Shown here piece after piece: positions 16,714-25,102 of a DNA stretch of 64,000 bases. Origin of the DNA: Phycicoccus sonneratiae (GTDB lineage Bacteria > Actinomycetota > Actinomycetes > Actinomycetales > Dermatophilaceae); contig NZ_JAFDVD010000006.1 of the NCBI RefSeq assembly GCF_016887965.1, forward strand, positions 62,001-126,000. The letters run 5' to 3'. Positions within the stretch are counted from its first letter, which is position 1; every line of letters begins with the position of its first letter. The notes beneath the pieces were generated by a model. That model did not search any database, was not told the DNA's origin, and saw only the letters and a list, made by a program, of their open reading frames with translations. A program made the position numbers and the translations under genes.

Positions 16714-17475
16714 AGCGTCAACCCGGTCCGCGCGGGCGACCGCGAGGACGTCGAGGCGGTGCGCCTCGGCTCCGGCCGGCGCCCCGCCGCCCCGGTGGGC
16801 CGGCCACCACCAGGCGCGCGACGGTACGGTCGGACGGTCCGGGTAGTGGTCGAGCAGGTCCTCGACGAGGGCACCGAGCGCGTGGTGCAGCCGCGCGGTC
16901 AGCTCGGCCGCCGACTCCCCCGGCCGGGGGTCCAGGGGCTCGCCGACGACGACCCCCACCCAGCGCCCCCGGCGCAGCGACCACCGCCCGCCGACGGTGA
17001 GCACGCGGTGCAGCCCCCAGTGGGCGACCGGCACGAGCGGCGCGCCGGTGGTGATCGCCAGGTGCGCCGCGCCGAGGCGCAGGTCCTCGAGGTCCTTGAG
17101 CGCGAAGGCGTGACCGATGGTCGCCTCGGGGTAGACACCGACCACCTCGCCGGCGCGCAGGGCCCGGTGCGCCCGGACCGCCGCGGCGGCCCCGGCGCGT
17201 CGGTCGACCGGGACGTGGTGCATCCCCCGCATCAGGGCGCCCGCGACCGGGGCGCGGAACACCGACTCCTTGGCGAGGAAGCGGACCAGCCGGCCCCGCT
17301 CGACGGCGGGCAGCCCGACGACCGCGAAGTCGAGGAAGCTCTGGTGGTTGGCCGCGACGACCACCGGCCCGGTGGCCGGCAGCCGCTCGGCGTGGGCCAC
17401 CTCGATCCGCAGGCCGAGCACGCGGAACAGCACCCGGAGCACCCGGATGACGACGCGGTACGTGAGGTCCTGCAC
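16660..17475 (-). CDS. 1-acyl-sn-glycerol-3-phosphate acyltransferase-like protein (PlsC family)
   Basis: About 271 residues. VVVAANHQSFLDFAVVG carries the HX4D-type acyltransferase motif (here NHQSFLD), followed by the FLAKESVF block, VPVDRR and GVYPEATIG (the FPEG-like block III). It transfers an acyl group to a lysophospholipid or related acceptor at the membrane. The GTG at 17473-17475 (VQDLTYRVVIRVLRVLFRVLG) gives a hydrophobic start. A longer frame exists upstream but is Pro/Arg-rich and unlikely. The C-terminal 20 residues overlap operator-like palindromes, so the true end of conserved sequence is near 16740. Confidence 0.78.
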   Translation of the reverse strand: MQDLTYRVVIRVLRVLFRVLGLRIEVAHAERLPATGPVVVAANHQSFLDFAVVGLPAVERGRLVRFLAKESVFRAPVAGALMRGMHHVPVDRRAGAAAAVRAHRALRAGEVVGVYPEATIGHAFALKDLEDLRLGAAHLAITTGAPLVPVAHWGLHRVLTVGGRWSLRRGRWVGVVVGEPLDPRPGESAAELTARLHHALGALVEDLLDHYPDRPTVPSRAWWWPAHRGGGAPAGAEAHRLDVLAVARADRVDADNVVAQAKSLTPGCTRR

Positions 17476-17614
17476 GGCGGTGGTTCGGCACGACCGCGGG
17501 TGCCGGATGACGACCGGCGTTCGGCCCGGGTCCACCTGCCGTCCACCGCCCGGGCGGCGGCCCGTCGCCGGGGCGTGGGACGGTGCGCGTCCCGACGACG
17601 CGACGGAGGTGACC

Positions 17615-18550
17615 GTGCCGGAGAGCGGACGCTTCTCCACGTGGGTCCGGACCTACAACGGGATGGCGTTCCTGCACCCCGGGTGGGCCCTGCTCTACGT
17701 CTCGGTGCCCAAGGCCGCCGGCACGGCGCTGAACATCGCCCTGACCCGGTCCGCCGGCATCGAGTTCCCGGGCCGGTTCGTCGAGTCCCTCGGGGAGGAG
17801 CCCCTCGTCAGCCAGACCGTCTGGGACGGGCACGCGGGTGGGCGCCCGATGGTCGAGTCGCTCGACGACGCCGCGTTCGAGGCGCTGATGGCGGCCGGCC
17901 TGCGGCACGTGCTCACCGTCGTCCGGCACCCGGTCGAGCGGCTCCTGGCGACGTGGACGAGCAAGTACCTCGTCCGGGCTCCGTACTACCGCGAACGGAT
18001 CGGGCTGCCGGACACCGGCTACCGCCGCTTCGACGACGTCGAGGCGGTCCTCGGGGACCTCGACGCGCTCGTGGCCCACCTCCACGCCACGCCGTCGCTC
18101 GTGCACCGGGACGTGCACCTCGTGTCGCAGTTCGAGCTCCTCGAGCGCGACCTCTCGCGCTTCGACCACGTGGGGCGCACGGACCGCCTCGGCGAGACCG
18201 TCGGCTGGCTGTCGGAGCGCTTGGCGCGCGAGGGAGCCACGCTCCACCCGGTCGGCCACGACAACGACTCCCCGGTGCGGGTCGACCCGTCGATGGTCGC
18301 GCCGCGGACGCTGGCCCGCATCCACGACCTCTACCGCCACGACTACGCCTTCCTCGGCATCGACCCCGACGACGTCCGGCTCACCGGCACCCTGGCGCCC
18401 GACCGCCTGCCCGACGTCAACCGCGAGATCGAGCACAACGTGCGGGCCGAGGTCCTCCACCGGGCCCTCGCCCGGCGTCCGTCGTCCGCTCCCGGTCTGC
18501 GCGCCGTCGTCCGGCAGGCGGCCCGGGTGGGCCGGGGGCTCGTCGGGTAG
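17615..18550 (+). CDS. Sulfotransferase family protein
   Basis: 311 residues. VSVPKAAGTALNIALT is the PAPS 5'-phosphosulfate loop and HVLTVVRHPVERLLATWTSKY is the 3'-phosphate loop, in the arrangement of carbohydrate (type 2) sulfotransferases. A later FELLERDLSRFDHVGRTDRL block supports this. The acceptor, perhaps a cell-surface glycan, cannot be inferred. The GTG at 17615 has GGAGG five bases upstream. It is divergent from the acyltransferase and 9 bp upstream of a hydrolase gene. Confidence 0.75.
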   Translation: MPESGRFSTWVRTYNGMAFLHPGWALLYVSVPKAAGTALNIALTRSAGIEFPGRFVESLGEEPLVSQTVWDGHAGGRPMVESLDDAAFEALMAAGLRHVLTVVRHPVERLLATWTSKYLVRAPYYRERIGLPDTGYRRFDDVEAVLGDLDALVAHLHATPSLVHRDVHLVSQFELLERDLSRFDHVGRTDRLGETVGWLSERLAREGATLHPVGHDNDSPVRVDPSMVAPRTLARIHDLYRHDYAFLGIDPDDVRLTGTLAPDRLPDVNREIEHNVRAEVLHRALARRPSSAPGLRAVVRQAARVGRGLVG

Positions 18551-18559
18551 ACATCGGGC

Positions 18560-19240
18560 ATGACCGACGTGCGCGCGAGGCTCGTGGACACCTCCGTCCC
18601 GGACCGACCGGAGGGGGTCGTCCTCGCCCTGCACGGTGGGGGCAGCCGTGGCCGGGACGTGGCGGTGAGCCCGACCCAGCTGTCCGTGCTGCGGATGGTG
18701 CCCGTCGCGGCGCGGGTCGCGCGGGCCGGCCGGGGTCGGTTGGCGGTACTGCGGCTGCTCAACTCCTCGCGCGGGTGGAACGCCCGCCCGACACCGGTCG
18801 ACGACGTGGCCTGGGCGCTGGACCGTGTCGTCGAGCGCTTCGGCGAGGTGCCGGTGGCCCTCGTCGGCCACAGCCTCGGCGGCCGGGCCGCGCTGCTCGC
18901 CGGCGACCACGACCGGGTGCGGTCGGTCGTCGGGCTCGCCACCTGGCTCGCGCCCGGCGACGGCGTCGGTCCGCTCGCCGGGCGGGACGTGCTCCTCGTG
19001 CACGGCGACGCCGACCGGGTGGCCCGCATCGCGCCGGCGGCGGCGCTCGCCCGACGGCTGGCCGGCACCACGCGCGCCGGCTTCGTCACGGTGCGCGGCG
19101 GCAGCCACTCGATGCTGCGCCACCACCGCACGTTCGACGGGCTGGCGGCCCGGTGGGTGGCGGCGTCCCTGCTCGGCGATCCACCGGGCGAGGTCCTCGC
19201 CCCGCTGCTCGCCGGCGAGATGAGCTCGGTCGAGGTGTGA
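18560..19240 (+). CDS. Alpha/beta hydrolase
   Basis: 226 residues. VVLALHGGGSRG is the oxyanion strand-loop, VALVGHSLGGRAALLAG the nucleophile elbow (GxSxG), VLLVHGDADRVARI the acid strand and VRGGSHSMLRHH the histidine. It is a small soluble esterase-like fold of unknown substrate. It follows the sulfotransferase by 9 bp and probably shares its transcript. Confidence 0.8.
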   Translation: MTDVRARLVDTSVPDRPEGVVLALHGGGSRGRDVAVSPTQLSVLRMVPVAARVARAGRGRLAVLRLLNSSRGWNARPTPVDDVAWALDRVVERFGEVPVALVGHSLGGRAALLAGDHDRVRSVVGLATWLAPGDGVGPLAGRDVLLVHGDADRVARIAPAAALARRLAGTTRAGFVTVRGGSHSMLRHHRTFDGLAARWVAASLLGDPPGEVLAPLLAGEMSSVEV

Positions 19241-19360
19241 GGGGACCACCCGCGGGTCACGGCCGACGATGGAGCAGCAGCCCGTTCCGGCTCGACCACA
19301 TCGGGAGGCACACCACCCACCTCGTGGCGTCGTCGCGTCCCGCATCGCCGCCCGTGGACC

Positions 19361-19816
19361 TCAGAACCAGGTGACCCGGCGGTACGCCTCGTAGTCGGCA
19401 CCGAAGGCTGTTCGGAGCACGCGCTCCTCGCGTACCGCGCGCAGCACCTGGACGGGGATCAGGACCACCCACAGCGCGAGAGCCGACCACCCCTTGATTG
19501 CGAGGAGGACCAGCAGGAAGGCACTCGTGCCGAAGAGGTAGATCGGGTGCCGGATCCTCGAGTACAGGCCGGTCATGACCAGCCCGTGGGCTTCGGGTCG
19601 CACGGTGAACGACTCGCCGAGCTGCCGCCGGGCCACGAACCACGCGACGGCGCACAGCGATGACGCGACCAGGGGCGCGAACCTCGGCGGCGCGCCCACG
19701 GCCGCAGCCACCCCGAGGGCCCACAGCACCAGGTAGAAGAGGAACATCGCGAGGTCGACCGCCCCCAGCCGAGCTGCCGCCTCGGCGCTGGTCGCGTGCG
19801 CCTGTCGACGAGACAT
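19361..19816 (-). CDS. Isoprenylcysteine carboxyl methyltransferase-like membrane protein
   Basis: About 151 residues with four hydrophobic segments. The C-terminal signature VTGLYSRIRHPIYLFGTSAFLL and EERVLRTAFGADYEAYRRVTWF match the ICMT/phospholipid methyltransferase family (GxYxxxRHPxY, E-ER, Y..Y). These use SAM to methylate lipids or carboxylates at the membrane. The ATG at 19814-19816 has AGGAGG upstream. It faces the hydrolase gene; the 120 bp between show no gene. Confidence 0.78.
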   Translation of the reverse strand: MSRRQAHATSAEAAARLGAVDLAMFLFYLVLWALGVAAAVGAPPRFAPLVASSLCAVAWFVARRQLGESFTVRPEAHGLVMTGLYSRIRHPIYLFGTSAFLLVLLAIKGWSALALWVVLIPVQVLRAVREERVLRTAFGADYEAYRRVTWF

Positions 19817-20110
19817 CCGTCCTCCTGTACACACCCATCGGCGTCGCCTCCAGTTCAGCACCGGACCCGGGATCCGACGCGCTCCTGTGACCCGATCGAC
19901 TCACCGTGGCCATCCGCCTCGCCGACCCACGGAGACACGAGCACGTCCACCCGGTCCACGAGGGTCTGGAGCGCGTGCTTCGGCTCGTCCTCGGTGTGGT
20001 CCTCGGAAGGCAGTGCAGCGGGGCCGTGGCCGGCGCGCGGACAGACACCTCGTCATGGGGCGGCCCTGACCCACGGGGCTTCAACCGCGGCTCGTGCACG
20101 CCGGACGTGC

Positions 20111-20152
20111 GAACGGCCCCCGACCTGCATCTCTGCGGGTCGGGGGCCGTTC
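20111..20152. terminator. Long hairpin downstream of the tRNA cluster
   Basis: GAACGGCCCCCGACC (20111-20125) and GGTCGGGGGCCGTTC (20138-20152) pair perfectly over 15 bp. It lies 5 bp past the tRNA-Val 3' end on the minus strand, so it should end the tRNA transcript. The stretch 19817-20110 shows no convincing gene. Confidence 0.75.
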
Positions 20153-20157
20153 CGGAC

Positions 20158-20232
20158 TGGTGGGCGATACTGGGTTTGAACCAGTGACCTCTTCCGTGTC
20201 AAGGAAGCGCGCTACCACTGCGCCAATCGCCC
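20158..20232 (-). tRNA. tRNA-Val (anticodon GAC)
   Basis: Acceptor GGGCGAT pairs with ATCGCCC, the D arm is GCGCAGTGGTAGCGC, the anticodon loop TTGACAC sits on CTTCC/GGAAG, and the T arm has GGTTCAAACCC. CCA is encoded. It is the last of three tRNAs in a row on the minus strand. Confidence 0.93.
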
Positions 20233-20249
20233 GAGGGGGGTACTACTCG

Positions 20250-20320
20250 AGGTGGAGACGGGATTTGAACCCGTGTACGCGGCTTTGCAGGCCGCTGCCT
20301 CGCCTCTCGGCCACTCCACC
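20250..20320 (-). tRNA. tRNA-Cys (anticodon GCA)
   Basis: Acceptor GGTGGAG pairs with CTCCACC, the anticodon loop CTGCAAA lies between GCGGC and GCCGC, and the T arm is CGGGTTCAAATCCCG. The discriminator is T. CCA is not encoded, unlike its tRNA-Val neighbour. Confidence 0.92.
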
Positions 20321-20343
20321 ACTGGGGGCGGCTACACCCTCCG

Positions 20344-20416
20344 AGCGGATGACCGGGTTCGAACCGGCGACCTCAACCTTGGCAAGGTTGCGCTCTACCA
20401 ACTGAGCTACATCCGC
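20344..20416 (-). tRNA. tRNA-Gly (anticodon GCC)
   Basis: Acceptor GCGGATG pairs with CATCCGC, the D arm is GCTCAGTTGGTAGAGC, the anticodon loop TTGCCAA is closed by CAACC/GGTTG, and the T arm has GGTTCGAACCC. No CCA is encoded. It is the first gene of the Gly-Cys-Val cluster. Confidence 0.93.
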
Positions 20417-20526
20417 GCGCGCAGACCGACGATTCCGGACCGGAATCCCCGCTTGGCGTGCTCCGAGACAGTAGCCGATCCGCGCGGCGAACTCCAAACC
20501 GGGGGCCGCCCGCCGCGACCTCCTGC

Positions 20527-21660
20527 TCAGCGCTCGGAGTCGGCGACCGACACCGGGTCCTTCGAGACGACCGCGCCGTCGTCCGCCCGGGTCTGCGCGA
20601 GCGGCGTGAGGGGCCGCTTGGCGGCCTCGCGGAGGCTCCCGAGGTCGAGGTCGTCGGTGTCGTCGTCGGTGAACGCGTAGCCCTCGAAGGGGTCCTCGAC
20701 GCCGGAGCCGTTCTCCTGCCGGCGGGCCCTGGAGTCGCGGACCCGGTCGAGGAGCCGGGTGTGCAGCGCGCGGCGCTCCTCGGAGGGCCACAGCTCGCGG
20801 ATGGCCGCGTTGAGCGCCGCCCCGATGAGCACCGCGATGGCCAGCGCGTAGAGCCAGATGAGGATGACGATGGGCGCCGAGAGCGGACCGTAGATCGAGG
20901 TGCCGCCGAGCGAGGCGTTGATCGTGCCGCGCACGACGAACGAGGCCAGCGCCCAGATGACGAGGGTGAGGACGGCGCCCGGGATGTCGCGGGTCCACGG
21001 CGACCGGCGCGGCGTGGACACGTGGTAGAGGCTGGCCAGCCCGCCGACGGTCAGCAGCGTGACCAGCGGCCAGTAGAGGAGGACGAGCGGGTCCCACGGG
21101 TCGGGCAGCCAGCCCTGGATGATGTCCGGCCCCAGCAGCACGAGCGGGATGGTGATGATGCCCATGACGAGCGCGACGACGTAGAGCGAGAAGGACAGGA
21201 CCCGCGTCTGGACGATGCCGCGGACCCCGGACTGCCCGTACATGATCGAGATGGTGTCGACGAAGACGTTGAGCGCCCGGGACCCGGACCAGAGCGACAG
21301 CACGAAGCCGATCGAGAGCAGGTCGGCGCGCGGACCCTCGAAGACGTCGTCGACCGTCGGCCCGAGAACGGTCTTGATGACGTCCGACGTGAGGAACTGC
21401 GTCGCGTAGTCGAGGATCGCCCGCCGGACCTCCTCGACGGTGTCGGCACCGAAGAAGTCGCGCAGGTACCCGAGGCCGCCGAAGAGCCCGAGGACGAGCG
21501 GCGGCAGCGACAGGAGGGCGAAGAACCCGGCCTCCGAGGCGAGCCCGGTGACCCGGTACCGCAGGCAGATCCGGGTCGTCACGACCGTGAGCCGGGCGGC
21601 CGGAAGCGCCCCCGGGACCCGCGCGAGGGCCCGGCGCACACGGCGCTTCGCATCGGTCAT
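20527..21660 (-). CDS. YihY/BrkB-family inner membrane protein
   Basis: 377 residues with about six membrane helices. GLASEAGFFALLSLPPLVLGLFGGLGYL is the conserved first segment, followed by LSLWSGSRALNVFVDTISIMYG, GAVLTLVIWALASFVVRGTI and SIYGPLSAPIVILIWLYALAIAVLIGAALNAA. The C-terminal 70 residues are a charged, disordered tail. The function is unsettled (once called ribonuclease BN). The start ATG at 21658-21660 is divergent from an acyl-CoA dehydrogenase gene across 32 bp. Confidence 0.87.
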   Translation of the reverse strand: MTDAKRRVRRALARVPGALPAARLTVVTTRICLRYRVTGLASEAGFFALLSLPPLVLGLFGGLGYLRDFFGADTVEEVRRAILDYATQFLTSDVIKTVLGPTVDDVFEGPRADLLSIGFVLSLWSGSRALNVFVDTISIMYGQSGVRGIVQTRVLSFSLYVVALVMGIITIPLVLLGPDIIQGWLPDPWDPLVLLYWPLVTLLTVGGLASLYHVSTPRRSPWTRDIPGAVLTLVIWALASFVVRGTINASLGGTSIYGPLSAPIVILIWLYALAIAVLIGAALNAAIRELWPSEERRALHTRLLDRVRDSRARRQENGSGVEDPFEGYAFTDDDTDDLDLGSLREAAKRPLTPLAQTRADDGAVVSKDPVSVADSER

Positions 21661-21692
21661 GCGCCCCACGGTATCCGCCGTACAGTGCAACG

Positions 21693-23345
21693 GTGCGCAC
21701 CCACGACGTGACCAACCAGGTGCCGCCGCTCGAGGGGCACGACGTGCTGGGGTCCGACGCCGCGCTCTCCGAGGCCGTCGCCCGCTGGGTCGTGCCCGTC
21801 GACCCCGACGGGGCGGCCGCCCTCGGCGACCTGGGCCGGCTGGCCGGCACCGCCGAGGTCCGGCAGTGGGCCGACCAGGCCGACCGGGTCACGCCGGTGC
21901 TGCGCACGCACGCCCCGAGCGGCGAGCGGCTCGACGAGGTCGAGTACCACCCGGCCTACCACCGGCTGATGGAAGTCGCGGTCGGCGAGGGCCTCACCGC
22001 CGAGCCGTGGACGCGCCCGCCGGGGTCCGGGGCGCACGCCCGTCGCGCCGCCGGGTTCATCACCTGGTCGCAGGTCGAGGCCGGCCACCTGTGCCCGGTG
22101 TCGATGACCTACTCCGCCGCGCCGGCGCTGGCCGCCGCGCCCGGGGTCTCGGCCCGATGGCTCCCCGGGCTGGCCTCGCGGGCGTACGACCCGGTGCTGG
22201 GCCCGCGTGCCCGGAAGGCCGGGCTGACGGTCGGGATGGGGATGACCGAGAAGCAGGGCGGCTCCGACGTGCGGGCCAACACCACCCGCGCCGTCGCGGT
22301 GCCCGGTGGCCCGCTCGAGGGCGAGACCCACCGGCTCACCGGCCACAAGTGGTTCTGCTCGGCCCCGATGAGCGACGGCTTCCTCGTCCTCGCCCAGACC
22401 GACGCCGGCGTCACCTGCTTCCTCCTCCCCCGCGTCCTCGACGACGGCACCCGCAACGCCATCCGGCTCCAGCGGCTCAAGGACAAGCTCGGCAACCGGT
22501 CCAACGCCTCCTCCGAGATCGAGCTCGACGAGGCGTGGGCGGTGCGCGTCGGCGACGAGGGACGTGGCGTGCGGACCATCATCGACATGGTCGCCTCGAC
22601 GCGCCTCGACTGCGTGCTCGGGTCGACGGCGACGATGCGTGCCGCGCTCATCCGGGCGGTGCACCACGCCCGCCACCGGTCCGCGTTCGGTGCCCGGCTC
22701 GTCGACCAGCCGCTGATGCGCAACGTGCTCACCGACCTCGCGCTGGAGTCCGAGGCCGCCACGGTGCTCGCCATGCGGCTCGCGCACGCCGTCGACGCCG
22801 GCGAGGACGACCTCTCCCGGCTCGGCGTGGCCCTCGGCAAGTTCTGGGTGTGCAAGCGCACCGCCCCGATGGTCGCCGAGGCGCTCGAGTGCCTCGGCGG
22901 CAACGGGTACGTCGAGGAGAACGGTCTGGCCCGGCTCTACCGGGAGGCGCCGCTCAACTCGATCTGGGAGGGGTCGGGCAACGTCGGCGCCCTCGACGTG
23001 CTCCGGGCGATCGCCCGCGAGCCGGCTTCTCTGGCGGCGGTCGGCAAGGAGCTGGCCCTGGCGCGCGGCCACGACCGCGCGCTCGACGCCGCCATCGACG
23101 CGTGCGAGGCGTCGGGCACGGCCGCGCTGGCCGACGACGCCCCGTGGGGCGCCCGGCGGCTCGTCGAGCTGCTCGCCGTCACCTTCCAGGCGAGCCTGCT
23201 CGTGCGGTACTCCCCCGGCCCGGTCACCGACGCCTTCGTCGCGAGCCGGGTGCGTGGCGAGCGGGGCGCGGTGTTCGGCACGCTCGACGCCGGGGTCGGG
23301 TCGGCAGCGGCCGCGGTCGTGCTCGAACGGGCCTTCAGGGGCTGA
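21693..23345 (+). CDS. AidB-like acyl-CoA dehydrogenase
   Basis: 550 residues, in the length range of AidB-type flavoproteins. GMGMTEKQGGSDVRANTTRA is the AidB/ACAD FAD signature, LTGHKWFCSAPMSDGFLVLA follows, and the C-terminal NSIWEGSGNVGALDVLRA is also typical. FAD-dependent, it may act on branched acyl-CoA or, as proposed for AidB, in protection from alkylation. It starts with GTG. Its last 11 bases overlap the 3' end of the convergent PPK2 gene. Confidence 0.87.
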   Translation: MRTHDVTNQVPPLEGHDVLGSDAALSEAVARWVVPVDPDGAAALGDLGRLAGTAEVRQWADQADRVTPVLRTHAPSGERLDEVEYHPAYHRLMEVAVGEGLTAEPWTRPPGSGAHARRAAGFITWSQVEAGHLCPVSMTYSAAPALAAAPGVSARWLPGLASRAYDPVLGPRARKAGLTVGMGMTEKQGGSDVRANTTRAVAVPGGPLEGETHRLTGHKWFCSAPMSDGFLVLAQTDAGVTCFLLPRVLDDGTRNAIRLQRLKDKLGNRSNASSEIELDEAWAVRVGDEGRGVRTIIDMVASTRLDCVLGSTATMRAALIRAVHHARHRSAFGARLVDQPLMRNVLTDLALESEAATVLAMRLAHAVDAGEDDLSRLGVALGKFWVCKRTAPMVAEALECLGGNGYVEENGLARLYREAPLNSIWEGSGNVGALDVLRAIAREPASLAAVGKELALARGHDRALDAAIDACEASGTAALADDAPWGARRLVELLAVTFQASLLVRYSPGPVTDAFVASRVRGERGAVFGTLDAGVGSAAAAVVLERAFRG

Positions 23346-24318
23346 GCGCGAGCCGCTCGCGCTCGGCGTCGACGTCGAAGTCGGCGGCGGGCCACTGCGG
23401 GTCCATCCCCTCGAGCGCCTCGAGGAGCAGGTTGGTGACGGCCAGCCGGGCGAACCACTTGTGGTCGGCGGGCACGACGTGCCACGGAGCACCGGCGGTC
23501 GAGCAGCGCTCCAGCGCAACTTGGTACGCCTCCATGTACTCCACCCAGTGCGCGCGTTCGTCGAGGTCGCCGGGGTTGTACTTCCAGTACTTGTCGCCGC
23601 GGGTCAGCCGCTCGCCGAGGCGCGCCTTCTGCTCGGCGGGCGACAGGTGGAGCATCACCTTGACGACGGTCGTGCCGCCCTCCGCGACGCCCTCCTCGAA
23701 CCGGTTGATCTGGCCGTAGCGGCGCGACCACGTGGTGGGCGGCACGAGGTCGTGGACGCGGACCACGAGCACGTCCTCGTAGTGCGAGCGGTCGAAGACC
23801 CCGATGATGCCGGGGCTCGGCAGGGCCCGCTTGATGCGCCAGAGGAACGGGTGCCGCTTCTCCTCGGCGCTCGGTGCCTTGAACGCGGTGATGCGCACAC
23901 CCTGTGGGTCGACCGCCCCGACGACGTGGCGCATGATGCCGCCCTTGCCGGAGGTGTCCATCCCCTGGATGACGAGCAGCACCGACCGGGTGCCGCCACC
24001 CTTGGACTCGGCGTACAGGCGCTCCTGGAGGTCGGCGAGCCGCTTCTGGAGCCCGGCCATGACCTCGTCGGCGTCGTCCTCGTCGCCGTCGAAGCCCGGG
24101 GTCGAGGCGGGGTCGACGTCGGACAGCTGGAAGCCGGCGCCGACGCGCAGCAGGTCCGACCAGGACGAGGCCGCGACGGCCGCCTCCTGCCGGGCCTTCT
24201 CGGCCTTCTCCTTCTTCTTGCGCGCCTTCTTCGCCGCCTTGCCGGTCAGCTCGGCGGCGTCGACCGCGGCGTCACCGGCCTTCTTCCCGGACTTCTTCGC
24301 ACCCTTGCCCTTGCCCAT
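23335..24318 (-). CDS. Polyphosphate kinase 2 family protein
   Basis: 327 residues. The N-terminal 50 residues are a Lys/Ala-rich basic extension. The kinase core has Walker A LLVIQGMDTSGKGGIMRH, the lid region RIKRALPSPGIIGVFDRSHYEDVLVVRV (Walker B DRS) and HLSPAEQKARL. It moves phosphate between polyphosphate and nucleoside phosphates. The subclass (ADP- or AMP-using) cannot be told with confidence. The basic tail may bind polyphosphate or nucleic acid; that is a guess. Confidence 0.88.
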   Translation of the reverse strand: MGKGKGAKKSGKKAGDAAVDAAELTGKAAKKARKKKEKAEKARQEAAVAASSWSDLLRVGAGFQLSDVDPASTPGFDGDEDDADEVMAGLQKRLADLQERLYAESKGGGTRSVLLVIQGMDTSGKGGIMRHVVGAVDPQGVRITAFKAPSAEEKRHPFLWRIKRALPSPGIIGVFDRSHYEDVLVVRVHDLVPPTTWSRRYGQINRFEEGVAEGGTTVVKVMLHLSPAEQKARLGERLTRGDKYWKYNPGDLDERAHWVEYMEAYQVALERCSTAGAPWHVVPADHKWFARLAVTNLLLEALEGMDPQWPAADFDVDAERERLALSP

Positions 24319-24357
24319 GGGCGCATCCTGTCAGAGCCGGGCTGCGAGGATGCCGAC

Positions 24358-25095
24358 GTGCGCGTCCTCCTCGACCCCCGCCGTCCGGCGTCGCCCGGCA
24401 GCCGCCTCGGCGCCGAGGCGCTGCGCGAGCTCTACCGCCCGCCGCAGCGCCGGTGGGTCCGCTCGAACATGGTGAGCACGCTCGACGGGTCGGCCGTCGG
24501 GGCCGACGGACGCAGCGGGTCGGTCAACACGCCCGCCGACCACCGTGTGTTCGCCCTGCTGCGCGACCACGCCGACGCCGTCCTCGTCGGGGCCGGCACC
24601 GTGCGTGACGAGGGGTACACCCGGGTGCGGCCGACGCGGCACTCGCCCGAGCCGGCGGCCCTCGTCGCCGTCACCCGGTCCGGGCGGGTGCCCGAGGGCC
24701 TGCGGACCCCGGTCGAGGGCCGGGGCGAGGGGCTGCTCGTCACGTGCTCGGCCGCCGGGGCCCGGGCGCTGCGGGCCGCCCGGTCCTCGCTCGGGGACGA
24801 CGCGGTCCTCGTCTGCGGTGACGCGTCGGTCGACCTCGTCGTGGCCCTCGACGAGCTCGCCGCACGCGGGTTGCGGCATGTGCTGCTCGAGGGAGGACCG
24901 TCCCTGCTCGGCACGGCCCTCGCCGCCGGCGTCGTCGACGAGATGGCGATGACGATCGCCCCCACCGTGGTCGGCGGTGACTTCCCGCGCATCGTGGCGG
25001 GCCCGCCGCTCGAAGCGCCGGACGGCGTGGCGCTGCGACCGCACCTGCTCGTCGAGGAGGCCGGCACCCTGCTCGGCCTCTGGCGGGTGCGCTGA
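24358..25095 (+). CDS. RibD C-terminal domain / pyrimidine reductase-like protein
   Basis: 245 residues of the dihydrofolate-reductase-like fold found in the C-terminal half of RibD. RWVRSNMVSTLDGSAVGADGRSGSVNTPADHRVFALLR is the conserved opening, followed by DAVLVGAGTVRDEGY, LRHVLLEGGPSLLGTALAAGVVDEMAMTIAP and VGGDFPRI. It should bind NADPH. It may reduce the riboflavin intermediate or another pyrimidine. No other rib genes are here, so the substrate is uncertain. Confidence 0.82.
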   Translation: MRVLLDPRRPASPGSRLGAEALRELYRPPQRRWVRSNMVSTLDGSAVGADGRSGSVNTPADHRVFALLRDHADAVLVGAGTVRDEGYTRVRPTRHSPEPAALVAVTRSGRVPEGLRTPVEGRGEGLLVTCSAAGARALRAARSSLGDDAVLVCGDASVDLVVALDELAARGLRHVLLEGGPSLLGTALAAGVVDEMAMTIAPTVVGGDFPRIVAGPPLEAPDGVALRPHLLVEEAGTLLGLWRVR

Positions 25096-25102
25096 GACCT
25101 GT

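Noticed and set aside
17476-17640. N-terminal extension of the PlsC-like protein up to 17640
   Set aside because: The extra residues are Pro/Arg/Gly-rich with no signal or domain, and would overlap the divergent sulfotransferase start.
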